DNA of 64,000 nucleotides from Phaeacidiphilus oryzae TH49 (GTDB lineage Bacteria; Actinomycetota; Actinomycetes; Streptomycetales; Streptomycetaceae), in contig NZ_JQMQ01000005.1 in NCBI RefSeq assembly GCF_000744815.1, positions 5,723,801-5,787,800 of the forward strand, in the 5' to 3' direction. Of the stretch, positions 28,521-36,999 are shown piece after piece (the stretch's first letter is position 1; each line of letters opens with the position of its first letter). Made by a program: the position numbers and the translations under genes. Under the pieces are notes generated by a model that saw only the letters and a list, made by a program, of their open reading frames with translations, ran no database searches and had not been told where the DNA came from.

Positions 28521-28875
28521 CGCCCGTAGGGCGAAGTGGGGCCCGCCGCGACCGGCGGCGCGCTCGGCAAGGGGCACTGGGTTGCAACTGCTTCTCCGCG
28601 GCCGGATGCCGCCCGGTCGCGGCGGCCCGCGCAGTTCCCCGCGCCCCTGACTTGCGCCTGCGGCGCTGCGCGGGTCCCGCAGCGTCCGGGCGCCGCCCCG
28701 CAATGACGCCCGTAGGGCGAAGTCGGGGGCGCGGGGAACTGCGCGGCCCGCCGCGACGGGCGGCGCGTTCGGCGACGGGCGCTGGGTTGCAACTGCTTCT
28801 CCGCGGCCGGATGCGGCCCGGTCGCGGCGGCCCGCGCAGTTCCCCGCGCCCCTGACTTGCGCCTGCGGCGCTGCG
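28515..28875. repeat. Tandem duplication holding two copies of a 127-bp palindromic element
   Basis: A segment of about 186-205 bases is present twice head to tail. CAATGACGCCCGTAGGGCGA starts at 28515 and 28701; GGGTTGCAACTGCTTCTCCG recurs 205 bases apart; both copies end with CTTGCGCCTGCGGCGCTGCG. The first copy (28538-28647) lacks 19 bases of the left inverted-repeat arm. The first 6 bases overlap the end of the brkB-like gene, so the array begins at its stop codon. It separates two convergent genes. Confidence 0.8.
28726..28852. repeat. 127-bp element with 21-bp terminal inverted repeats (copy A)
   Basis: The left end GGGGCGCGGGGAACTGCGC (plus GG) and the right end are perfect inverted copies over 21 bases. 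The inside carries GGGTTGCAAC. The same architecture occurs at 52782-52909 and, diverged, at 35654-35790. It could be a terminator-like or REP/MITE-like repeat; no protein is encoded. Confidence 0.75.
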
Positions 28876-28912
28876 TTCGGGGCCGGGGGTTTTCCTCGGG
28901 GCTCACGGAGTG

Positions 28913-30384
28913 TCAGCGGGTGTACCAGAGGTGGTGCATGGCGTAGGTGCGCCAGGGGCGCCAGTCCGTGGCGTTGGTGGGGGTGAGGCCGTGGGCCTTC
29001 AGGGCGGCTCGGAGGACCACGTCGCCCTCGAGGAGGACGTCCGGGTCGGAGAGGGTGCGCATCCGGATGTAGCCCGCCGTCCAGGGGCCGATGCCGCGCA
29101 GCGCGAGGAGGCGCTTCTCGGTGTCCTCGCGGTCGGCGCCCGGGTCGAGGACGACCTCGCCGCCCGCCAGCGCCGCGCACAGGCCACGGATCGTGGCCCG
29201 CCGGGACTCCGGCATGCCGAGTTCGCCGAGGCCCGCCTCGGCCAGCGTCTCCGCGGTGGGGAAGAGCAGCGTCAACCCGCCCGAAGGGGACGGCAGCCCG
29301 TCCAGCCCCTCGCCGTAGGCGGCGGCCAGCCGGCTGCCGAGCCCGCGGCCCGCGGCCACCGTCACCTGCTGGCCGAGCACCGCCCGCACGGCCAGCTCGT
29401 GCGGCTCCGCCGCGCCCGGCGAGCGGAGCCCCGGGCGCTTCCCGGCCAGCGGCCCGAGCACCGGGTCCGCGGCCAGCCGCTCGCCGACGGCGTACGGGTC
29501 GGCGTCCAGGTCGAAGAGCCGGCGCGTGCGCTGGCCGGCGGTGGTGAGGTCGCGGAGGTCGGCCAGGTGCAGCCGGCAGTCGAGCCAGCGGGCGTCCGGG
29601 CCCGGCTCGTCCACCTCGACCACTCCGGGCCCGTGCGGCAGCCGCAGCGTCCGGCGGTAGGTGCGGGTGCCCCGCACGCCGAGGATCTCCTCGACCCCGG
29701 TCAGCGCGCGCAGCTCCAGATAGTCGAAGATCTCGCCGCCGGCGTACGGGCCGCGGAAGGCGAGGCGCAGCGGAAGCCCGCCGCCGGACCCGCCGGACCC
29801 CCGGGCGCCCCCGCCCGGGCCCGCCGCGGCGAGGGCGCCGTGCGCAGCTGCGTCGGGGTCGCCGCGTACAGCTCCCGGATGGTGTCGTTGAACTGGCGGA
29901 CGCTGGCGAAGCCGGCCGCGAAGGCCACCTCGGAGGCGGGCAGTTCGGTGCTCTGCAGCAGGATCCGCGCGGTGTGGGCGCGCTGCGCCCGGGCCAGCGC
30001 CACCGGTCCGGCGCCCAGCTCGGCGGTGAGCTGGCGCTGCATCTGCCGGGTGCTGTAGCCGAGCCGGTCGGCCAGCCCGGCCACCCCCTCCCGGTCCACC
30101 ACGCCGTCCGCGATCAGCCGCATCGCCCGGCCGACCACGTCCGCCCGGATGTTCCACTCCGGCGAGCCGGGGACGGTGTCCGGCCGGCAGCGTCGGCAGG
30201 CGCGGTAGCCGGCCGCCAGGGCCGCGGCCGCGCTGCGGTAGAAGGTGACGTTCGCCCGCTTGGGGGTGGTCGCCGGGCAACTCGGCCGGCAGAAGATGCC
30301 GGTGGTCCGCACGGCGGTGAAGAACACGCCGTCGAACCGCGCGTCGCGGCTGCACACCGCCTGGTACCTGCTGTCGTCGTCCAC
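28913..30384 (-). CDS. Ada-AlkA fusion (DNA-3-methyladenine glycosylase 2), one apparent frameshift
   Basis: About 490 residues after correction. Residues 1-80 are an Ada N-terminal zinc domain with Cys32, Cys36, Cys63 and Cys66 ([17 protein letters not shown]), which accepts methyl groups from phosphotriesters. Residues 90-190 form an AraC helix-turn-helix ([15 protein letters not shown]). The rest is an AlkA glycosylase with the [13 protein letters not shown] hairpin and the catalytic Asp region [10 protein letters not shown]. The frame breaks in a five-G run (coding strand GCGGGGGCGCC, 29808-29812); six G restore it. It should sense and excise alkylation damage. The Ada O6-methyltransferase domain is absent, as in other AdaA-AlkA fusions. 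GTG 30384. Confidence 0.88.
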
Positions 30385-30388
30385 CCCT

Positions 30389-31621
30389 CTACTGTGCGTC
30401 CTCGGCGACCCCTCCGCTGGCGGAAATCGGACGCGAAGACCGGGGCGCCCCGGCGGGCTCCTCGCGCAGCCCCGGGGCGAGCGCCAGGGTCACCGCCAGC
30501 GAGACCGCGCCGAGCACCGCCATCGCCGTACCGGCCGCCATCCGCTCGGCCAGCAGCCCGCCCGCGGTCGCCCCGACGGCCTGCATGGTGAGCATCCCTG
30601 AGCCGTGGAGGCCCAGCGCCTGCCCGTGCAGCCGGCGGGGGGTCAGGGCGATCAGCCGCTCCTGCAGCAGCAGGCTCGCCGCGTACCCGACCGAGGCCAG
30701 CGCCACCAGCGGCAGCGCGAACCCGAGCCCCGGGCGGAGCAGCAGAAGCGGGTACGGCGCCGCGAGGAGCAGCCGCAGCGGCGCCGCGAAGCGCCCGTGC
30801 AGCCGCTGCGGCAGGAACCTGCCGACCCAGACGTCTCCGGCCAGCATGCCGAGCGCCCCGGCCGCGAACAGCCACCCGGCCCGCGTCGGCGCGTACGGCA
30901 CGAACAGCGCCTCACAGCCGACCACCAGGCCGTTCGGCACCCACAGCGCGCCGTACACCCAGCGCCGGGCGGGCCGCGACCACAGTTCGGCGTTGATCCG
31001 CCAGGTCGCCGCGATCGAGGGGCGGCCGCTCGCCCTGGCCGGCCTGGACCGCAACCCGAGGCGGGCGGCGAGGGCGGCTGCCGCGAAGCCGCCGGCGGCG
31101 GCGAGCAGCGTGCCCCGCGAGCCCAGCGCGGCGATCAGCGTGCCGCCGAGGGCGTAGCCGAGGATCTGGCAGAGCCCGACCGAGATGTTCAGCACCGACC
31201 GGCCCAGCACATAGCCGTCCTCCGGCAGCACCTCGCTGAGGAGGCCCACCCGGGCGCCGCCGCCGACCGCCCCGGCCAGCCCCTCGGCGAGGACGATCCC
31301 GGCGATCGCGAGCGCCGGCAGGCCGGGCAGCGCCAGCAGCGCCGTGGTCAGGGCGAAGAACGCGGGCAGTGCGGTGAGCAGCGCCCGCGGCGGCAGCCGG
31401 TCGGCGGCCGACATCAGCAGCGTCGCCCCGATCAGCTGGCCGAAGGAGGGGCCGAACATGCTGAGCGCGGAGAGCAGCGGGGAGTGGCTGGCCGCGTAGA
31501 CGAGGGTGCCGAGGGCGATCCCGGACGCCGTGAGGGCGGCCGTCTGGAGGGAGGAGAGGGCGAAGAGCGGGGTGAACTCGCGGGACTCCGGCCCGCGGAA
31601 CAGCTCGCGATACGTGTGCAT
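30389..31621 (-). CDS. MFS transporter
   Basis: 410 residues with about twelve membrane segments (for example [59 protein letters not shown]). The motif-A-like loop is weak ([12 protein letters not shown]). Substrate unknown; efflux is likely. It is divergent from an ArsR-family regulator gene, which probably controls it, and ends four bases before the start of the Ada-AlkA gene on the same strand. Confidence 0.82.
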   Translation of the reverse strand: MHTYRELFRGPESREFTPLFALSSLQTAALTASGIALGTLVYAASHSPLLSALSMFGPSFGQLIGATLLMSAADRLPPRALLTALPAFFALTTALLALPGLPALAIAGIVLAEGLAGAVGGGARVGLLSEVLPEDGYVLGRSVLNISVGLCQILGYALGGTLIAALGSRGTLLAAAGGFAAAALAARLGLRSRPARASGRPSIAATWRINAELWSRPARRWVYGALWVPNGLVVGCEALFVPYAPTRAGWLFAAGALGMLAGDVWVGRFLPQRLHGRFAAPLRLLLAAPYPLLLLRPGLGFALPLVALASVGYAASLLLQERLIALTPRRLHGQALGLHGSGMLTMQAVGATAGGLLAERMAAGTAMAVLGAVSLAVTLALAPGLREEPAGAPRSSRPISASGGVAEDAQ

Positions 31622-31707
31622 GGCCGGGAGTCTCCGGTCCGGCCGCGGTCTGCGGCTAACCTTTCGCCGACCCGCGAAAGACGCGGATCCGGTGAGGGCG
31701 GTGCTCC

Positions 31708-32838
31708 GTGGGCGTGTGGCTGGTGGACGCCGAGACGATGGCGCGCGGGCGGTTCGCGTACTCGCCGCTCGCCGAGACCTGCGCGGCGCTGCTCACCCTC
31801 GCCGAGGGGACGCCCGGCCACCCCGGGGAGGCGCGCTGGCTGGCCTCCGTACTGCCCCGGTTCCGGGCCAGGCTGGGCGCCGATCCGGTGGACCGGCTGC
31901 TGCTGGGCCGGCTGGCCGGGGCCTCCTGGGTGGCCGACTTCTGGATCCCGTCTCATCTGGCGGACGGCGAGCGGACGTTCCGGGAGGAGCTGGCCGAGGT
32001 CGCCGCGGTGGCCCCGGAGCAGGTCCGGGAGGATCTGCGGCCCTGCCACCCCGGGGTGCCGCTGCCCGCCGAGCTCCTCGCCGACCCGGACCCGGCCGGG
32101 CGGACCGCGGCCCTGCTGGAGTGGGTGTGGCGGGAGGCGGTGGAGCCGGACTGGGAGCGGCGCCGCCGGCTGCTGGAGACCGATGTCCTCTTCCGCACCG
32201 TCCGGCTCGGCCGGGGCGGCTGGTCGGCCGCGCTGGAGGGGCTGCGGCCGGGCACCCGCTGGCTCGGCGCGGGCCGTCTGCAGATCAACCGGTACGACCT
32301 GCCGCCGCGCGTGGTGTCCGGGGCCGACCTGGTCTTCGTGCCGGTCACGCCCCGGCGGGGCTGGGTGAGCTGGGAGCGGACCGGCGGCAGCCCGGGGCCG
32401 GCCGGGCCGGCGGGGCCGGCGGGGTACGAGGTGCGGCCGGGCCGGTTCGGGGTGGTCTACCCGGCGCACGGGGTCGCCGCGGTGGAGCGACAGCCCGGCG
32501 GCGCCGGAGCGGACGGCGGCGGTGCCGCAGCGGACGGCGGGGGCGACGCGTTGCCGCGGGGCTCCGGCGGCAGGGCGGGCGGTACCCTCGCCCGGCTGCT
32601 CGGGGCCGGCCGGGCGGAGGTGCTGGCGCTGCTCGCGCCGGAGGCGCCGGTCTCCACCACCCAGCTGGTGGCGCTGACCGGGCTGCCGCTCGGTGCGGTG
32701 GGGCGGCATCTGCGGATCCTGCGGGAGGCCGGTCTGGCGGACCGGCGGCGGATCGGCCGCTCCGTGCTCTACGCGCGTACGCCCGCCGGCGATGTGGTGG
32801 TCCGGGCGGCGGGTTCGGGACGCCCTCCTCCTCAGTGA
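31708..32838 (+). CDS. ArsR-type regulator with DUF5937-like N-terminal region
   Basis: 376 residues. The long N-terminal region (about 1-260; FAYSPLAETCAALLTL) belongs to the DUF5937 type. The C-terminal 80 residues are an ArsR winged helix (EVLALLAPEAPVSTTQLVAL, RHLRILREAGLADRRRIGRS). A low-complexity Gly/Ala-rich linker lies between. There is no metal-binding CxC motif, so it is not a classic metal sensor. GTG 31708. It is divergent from the MFS gene, its probable target. Confidence 0.8.
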   Translation: MGVWLVDAETMARGRFAYSPLAETCAALLTLAEGTPGHPGEARWLASVLPRFRARLGADPVDRLLLGRLAGASWVADFWIPSHLADGERTFREELAEVAAVAPEQVREDLRPCHPGVPLPAELLADPDPAGRTAALLEWVWREAVEPDWERRRRLLETDVLFRTVRLGRGGWSAALEGLRPGTRWLGAGRLQINRYDLPPRVVSGADLVFVPVTPRRGWVSWERTGGSPGPAGPAGPAGYEVRPGRFGVVYPAHGVAAVERQPGGAGADGGGAAADGGGDALPRGSGGRAGGTLARLLGAGRAEVLALLAPEAPVSTTQLVALTGLPLGAVGRHLRILREAGLADRRRIGRSVLYARTPAGDVVVRAAGSGRPPPQ

Positions 32839-32945
32839 CGGCGCCGGCGGAAGCGGGGCCCCTGGCCCTCGTGCCAGAAGGTGAAGGCCACGGCGGCCAC
32901 CGCCAGCCCCACGATGACGATGCCGATGATCACGGTGCCGAGCAT
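32832..32945 (-). CDS. Small single-span membrane protein
   Basis: 37 residues: MLGTVIIGIVIVGLAV, then AAVAFTFWHEGQGPRFRRRRH. One membrane segment at residues 3-23 with a basic cytoplasmic tail. The start ATG 32945 has GAGG six bases upstream. It overlaps the 3' end of the convergent regulator by seven bases. No function can be assigned. The clear hydrophobic segment and ribosome site support it, but its size makes the call uncertain. Confidence 0.5.
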   Translation of the reverse strand: MLGTVIIGIVIVGLAVAAVAFTFWHEGQGPRFRRRRH

Positions 32946-33044
32946 CTCGACCTCGCTCGGGTGGTCAGGCAAGTCCTCCGAGGACTCAACCAGCTGTTCC
33001 CAACGGTCAGTTGGTATCGACGTACTGCCCGGTCGGGAGGCTTC

Positions 33045-33575
33045 TCACACCAGGCCGTCCGGGGTCGGCCGCGGTCCGCCGCGGCGGGTGTAGCGACTGG
33101 TCATCAGGGTGTCCTTGGCCGGCCCGGTCACCGCCCAGACGAGGAGCCAGTGGTCGCGGTCCAGGATCCGGAAGCGGCCGGTGTAGTGGTCCTCGGCGCA
33201 GGGGTGCTCGGCCGTCCACTCCCCGGACCGGAGGTCCAGGATGTGGAAGGGGCGGCCGTCCTCGAAGGTGACCGCGGCCGTCCCCGGGGCGTCCCCCGGG
33301 TGGATGAGAAGGGTCCGGCTGGTCGGGTAGACGGAACCGTTCCACTTCATCTCGCCCTGCTCGGCGTGGACCAGCACGCCCTCGGCCGGGCCGGTCGGGC
33401 GATCGGCGTAGGAGAAGTCGGCCGTGCCGGTGTAGGTGCCGCGGACGCCGCCCAGGCGGTCCGCCAGCTCGCGTTCGCAGTCCCAGCTCCCGTGGAGGTA
33501 CGCGAAGAGGTCGGGCACGGGGAGGATCGGAGCGATGCCGGTGCCGGCACCGGCGGATGTCGGGGTCTCGGTCAC
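33045..33575 (-). CDS. DUF6314 family protein
   Basis: 176 residues. The family pattern is clear: LFAYLHGSWDCERELADR, GTYTGTADFSY, FEDGRPFHILDLRSGEWTA, HPCAEDHYTGRF and LVWAVTGPAKDTLMTSRYTR. It is likely a lipocalin-like beta-barrel; function unknown. GTG 33575 starts two bases after the stop of the MarR gene, so the two are co-translated. Confidence 0.85.
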   Translation of the reverse strand: MTETPTSAGAGTGIAPILPVPDLFAYLHGSWDCERELADRLGGVRGTYTGTADFSYADRPTGPAEGVLVHAEQGEMKWNGSVYPTSRTLLIHPGDAPGTAAVTFEDGRPFHILDLRSGEWTAEHPCAEDHYTGRFRILDRDHWLLVWAVTGPAKDTLMTSRYTRRGGPRPTPDGLV

Positions 33576-33577
33576 GG

Positions 33578-34057
33578 TCAGCTCTCCTCGCCGAGTGCGG
33601 CGGCCAGCAGCTCCAGGCCCGGAATCGCGCGGACGACCGCCTCCCGGTCGGCCGCCGCGAGGGTGTCCAGCGCTCCGGCCAGCCGCCGTTCGTGGGCCTG
33701 CTGCCAGTCGGCGAGCTGCCGCTCTCCGGCGGGGGTGAGGGCGATCCGCGCGGTACGGCGGTCGCCCGGGTCGTTCTGCCGGTCCACGAAGCCGGCCTCG
33801 AGCAGCTTGCCGATCAACCCGCTGACGGTGTTCGGCGCGAGCCGCTGGCGGGTCGCCAGCTCGCCCACCCGGAGCGGCCCGGCGGCCAGCGTCTGGAGCA
33901 GCTCGACCTGGGCCATGGGCAGCGATTCCCAGGGGTAGTCGGTGCGGATGCTGCTGCGCAGCGCGCGGCGGAGCCGGGTCACCACATCGGTGAGCCGGGC
34001 GGCCTGCGACTGCTCGGTCCGCGGTGGCTGCGGGGCGGGGGCGGGCTCGGGCGGCAT
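33578..34057 (-). CDS. MarR-family regulator
   Basis: 159 residues from ATG 34057. The winged helix spans AQVELLQTLAAGPLRVGELA, APNTVSGLIGKLLEAGFVDR and the DPGDRRTARIALTPAGERQL wing, all diagnostic of MarR. It is divergent from the DHA2-type MFS gene across an 88-base gap and presumably represses it. It is co-directional with the DUF6314 gene. Confidence 0.9.
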   Translation of the reverse strand: MPPEPAPAPQPPRTEQSQAARLTDVVTRLRRALRSSIRTDYPWESLPMAQVELLQTLAAGPLRVGELATRQRLAPNTVSGLIGKLLEAGFVDRQNDPGDRRTARIALTPAGERQLADWQQAHERRLAGALDTLAAADREAVVRAIPGLELLAAALGEES

Positions 34058-34145
34058 GCGGATCAGCGTACCCGCGCGGGCGGAAGGCTCGGCCCGGGAA
34101 CAGGTCGGTGGACGAATATGTCTGGGACCGATATAAACTGCTGCC

Positions 34146-35633
34146 ATGGGGAGTGCACAGGGACTGGATCCGGCGTCCGGCGGGGCCGGACCGATCAGCA
34201 GCCATCCGGCGGTGGCCCGGCTCTTCGCCGAGCGCCCGCGGCCGCGCCGGATACGCGACTGGCGGCACGCCCACTGGCTGGCGGTCGCCTCGGTCTGCCT
34301 CGGCGCCTTCATGGGCCAGCTCGACGCGAGCATCACCACCCTCACCTTCCCCGCGCTGCAGCGCGGTTTCGGCGTGCCGCTGGCCGCGGTGGAGTGGGTC
34401 TCGCTCTCCTATCTGCTGGTGCTGGTCGCCCTGCTGACCCCGGTCGGCCGGCTCTCCGACCTCCTCGGACGCAAGGCCATGTACCTCTGGGGGTTCGTGG
34501 TCTTCACCGCCGCCTCGCTGCTCTGCGGCCTGGCCGGCCAGCTGTGGCTGCTGATCGCCTTCCGCGCGCTGCAGGCGGTGGGGGCGGCGCTGATGCAGGC
34601 CAACAGCGTGGCGCTGGTCTCCACAGCGATGCCGCGGGACCGGATCCGCTCCGGGCTCGGGGTGCAGGCGGCGGCGCAGGCGATCGGACTCGCGCTGGGC
34701 CCCACGCTGGGCGGGCTGCTGGTGGAGGGCGCCGGCTGGCGGTGGGTGTTCTGGGTGAACGTGCCGGTGGGGGCGGTCGCGCTGGTCGCCGGGTACTACC
34801 TCCTCCCGCGGACCCGGACCGCGGACGGCCGGATCGGCGGGGTACGGGCGCCGGCCGCCGGCGCCGGGCGGCGGTTCGACCTGGGCGGGCTGGCGCTGCT
34901 GGCCGCGGCGACCACCTCCGCGCTGCTCGCGCTCTCCGCCGCCTCCGGGCTCGATCTGCCCGGCTGGGCGGTCGCGCTGCTGCTGGTCCTGGCGGCCGGG
35001 TTCGGCGGGGTACTGGTCCGGCGGGAGCGGCGGGTGGAGTCGCCGCTGATCGACCCGCGGATGCTGACCGCGAAGGGGGTCCGGGGCGGGCTGCTGGCCG
35101 GGGTCTTCGGCTATCTGCTGCTCTTCTGCCCGCTGGTGCTGGTGCCGGAGCTGCTGGGGGCGAAGGGGGTCGGCGCGTCGGCGTCCGGGCTGCTGCTGAC
35201 CGCGCTGCCGGCCGCGTTCGCGGTGAGCGCCACCGCCGGCGGCGCCCTGGTGCCGCGCGGCTGGGGGGACCGGGCGCGGGCCGCGGCCGGATCGCTGGTC
35301 TCCGCGTGCGGGCTGGGCGGGCTGATCGCGGCGACGGCGCTGGGGGCGCCGGACGCGGCGCTGGTGCCGGGGCTGGCGGCGGTCGGCTGGGGGCTGGGGC
35401 TGCTGCTGCCGGCCAACAACGCGCTGGTGATGCGGGCCATCCCGAGCGAGCAGGCCGGGGCGGCCGGCGGGCTGGTCAACATGACGCGGGGGCTGGGCAC
35501 TTCGCTGGGCGTGGCGCTGCCCGCGCTGGGGGTGCATCTCGCCGGCGTGGCCGGAGGCTCGGTGTGGGTGCTGGGGGTGCTCGCCGCGGCGGCGGTGGGG
35601 GTGTGCGCGGGGACGGCCCGCGGGCCCCGTTGA
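34146..35633 (+). CDS. MFS drug exporter (DHA2 type, 14 spans)
   Basis: 495 residues. The DHA2 features are present: GAFMGQLDASITTLTFPAL (motif D1), motif A GRLSDLLGRKAMYLWGF, and antiporter motif C near AAAQAIGLALGPTLGGLLV. It exports drugs or small molecules with proton exchange. The start ATG 34146 has no Shine-Dalgarno; TAAACT six bases before it suggests a leaderless mRNA. The divergent MarR is the probable repressor. Confidence 0.9.
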   Translation: MGSAQGLDPASGGAGPISSHPAVARLFAERPRPRRIRDWRHAHWLAVASVCLGAFMGQLDASITTLTFPALQRGFGVPLAAVEWVSLSYLLVLVALLTPVGRLSDLLGRKAMYLWGFVVFTAASLLCGLAGQLWLLIAFRALQAVGAALMQANSVALVSTAMPRDRIRSGLGVQAAAQAIGLALGPTLGGLLVEGAGWRWVFWVNVPVGAVALVAGYYLLPRTRTADGRIGGVRAPAAGAGRRFDLGGLALLAAATTSALLALSAASGLDLPGWAVALLLVLAAGFGGVLVRRERRVESPLIDPRMLTAKGVRGGLLAGVFGYLLLFCPLVLVPELLGAKGVGASASGLLLTALPAAFAVSATAGGALVPRGWGDRARAAAGSLVSACGLGGLIAATALGAPDAALVPGLAAVGWGLGLLLPANNALVMRAIPSEQAGAAGGLVNMTRGLGTSLGVALPALGVHLAGVAGGSVWVLGVLAAAAVGVCAGTARGPR

Positions 35634-35653
35634 GCAGCCCGAAGGGCTCCTGA

Positions 35654-35790
35654 GGGGCGCGGGGGACCGGCGCCGGCCACCTGCCGCACCGGGGCAGCGG
35701 GGGCCGGGTGGCGACCGGTCGGCCCTGCCGAGTCTTTTCTTTGCCGAGTGCCGGCGGGTGGCCCGCTGGGCGCGCGGTTCCCCGTGTCCC
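35654..35790. repeat. Diverged copy of the palindromic element (copy C)
   Basis: Left end GGGGCGCGGGGGACCGGCGCC (35654-35674; two changes in the first 16 positions) and right end GGCGCGCGGTTCCCCGTGTCCC (near 35769-35790) resemble the arms of the elements at 28.7 and 52.8 kb. The inside is different. It lies between convergent genes (MFS and the TrmB/LuxR-type regulator). Confidence 0.45.
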
Positions 35791-35822
35791 TTCTCGCCCA
35801 CGGGCTCACCGGGGCTGCGGCG

Positions 35823-36839
35823 CTACCTTCGGGGGCCGCGGGAGACCCAGCCTCGTTCGTAGGCGTGCCAGCCGAGTTGCATCCGGGTGGTGACGCCTGC
35901 GAGGTCCATGAGGTTCTTGACGCGGCGTTGGACCGTGCGGAGGCCCAGGTCCAGCTGCTTGGCGACGCTGGCGTCGGTGAGGCCGAGCAGGAGGAGGGAG
36001 AGGATCCGCAGGTCGGTCTCGTCCGGCCGGTCGCCCTCCGGGGACTCCGCGCCCGCCTCGCCCACCCGTACCGGCAGGGCCGCCGCCCAGACCAGCTCGA
36101 AGAGCGCGACCAGCGCCTCGACCAGTCCGTCCGCGTAGACCACCAGGGCGGCCGGTTCGGCCTGCGCGGCCTTGCCGGACCAGTCGTGGAGGGGGATCAG
36201 CGCCGTCTGTCGGTCGGCGACCAGCAGCCTCGACGGCACCCGGTCGACCACCCGCACCTGCTCCTCGCGGTCCAGCGCGGCGGAGAGCTCGGTCAGCCCG
36301 AACGGGCCGTCCAGCACCGAGCGTTCCGCGACCACCCGGAACGAGACCCCGCGCGAGACGGCCAGCGGCTCGGCGTCGTTCTCCATCCCGCTGACCACCG
36401 CGGGCGAGGCCGTCACCAGCGCCAGCACCTCGCGCTCCGCGCCGAGTTGGAGCTGCTCGAAGCGGCGGCGGATCGGCTCGGCGCCGGCCACCGGCTCGAC
36501 CAGCTCGTGCAGCGAGACGTCCGCCGAGCCGAGCCGGTACTCCTCGGCGAGCTGGGCGATGGCGAGTTCGGCCTGGTTGAGCTCGTGCCGGCGCTGGGTG
36601 AGCGCGGCGCCCAGCGCGAGGCCGGGCGGCGCGGCGGCGAAGTGTCCGGGGCGGCCGGGGGAGGGCATCGCCAGTCCGCGGCTCTCCAGGTCGGCGAGGA
36701 GGACGCGGGCGTCCGGGGCCGCGGGCAGCCTCAACCGGCGGGCGAGTTCGGGAACGGTCGCCGCGCCGAGGGCGACCAGGGCGCGGTAGGCGGCCTCCTG
36801 GTGGTCGTCCAGGCCGACGAGGCTGAGCGCTGTCTGCAC
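35823..36839 (-). CDS. TrmB-like/LuxR-type transcriptional regulator
   Basis: 338 residues. The N-terminal 70 residues resemble a TrmB winged helix (VGLDDHQEAAYRALVALGAA, VPELARRL). The middle is a phospholipase D-like sensor region as in TrmB proteins (AEPIRRRFEQLQLGAEREVL). The C-terminal LuxR helix-turn-helix is ETDLRILSLLLLGLTDASVAK, then RTVQRRVKNLMDLAG. GTG 36839 has AGAGGG seven bases upstream. No target is evident; it is divergent from the PP2C-like gene. Confidence 0.82.
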   Translation of the reverse strand: MQTALSLVGLDDHQEAAYRALVALGAATVPELARRLRLPAAPDARVLLADLESRGLAMPSPGRPGHFAAAPPGLALGAALTQRRHELNQAELAIAQLAEEYRLGSADVSLHELVEPVAGAEPIRRRFEQLQLGAEREVLALVTASPAVVSGMENDAEPLAVSRGVSFRVVAERSVLDGPFGLTELSAALDREEQVRVVDRVPSRLLVADRQTALIPLHDWSGKAAQAEPAALVVYADGLVEALVALFELVWAAALPVRVGEAGAESPEGDRPDETDLRILSLLLLGLTDASVAKQLDLGLRTVQRRVKNLMDLAGVTTRMQLGWHAYERGWVSRGPRR

Positions 36840-36999
36840 CCGGTCACCCTCTCGTGTTCGGTGCGGTGATTCCCCCTCATCATCCACGGTCGCGGCGCGA
36901 CCCCACCGGGCGGGTGGATCCTCCGGAACCGGATGACTCGGGGCACCGTGGTGTGGGGAGAATGCGAGTGATCGGGGCGTCGAGGGGTGGGAAGCGCGC

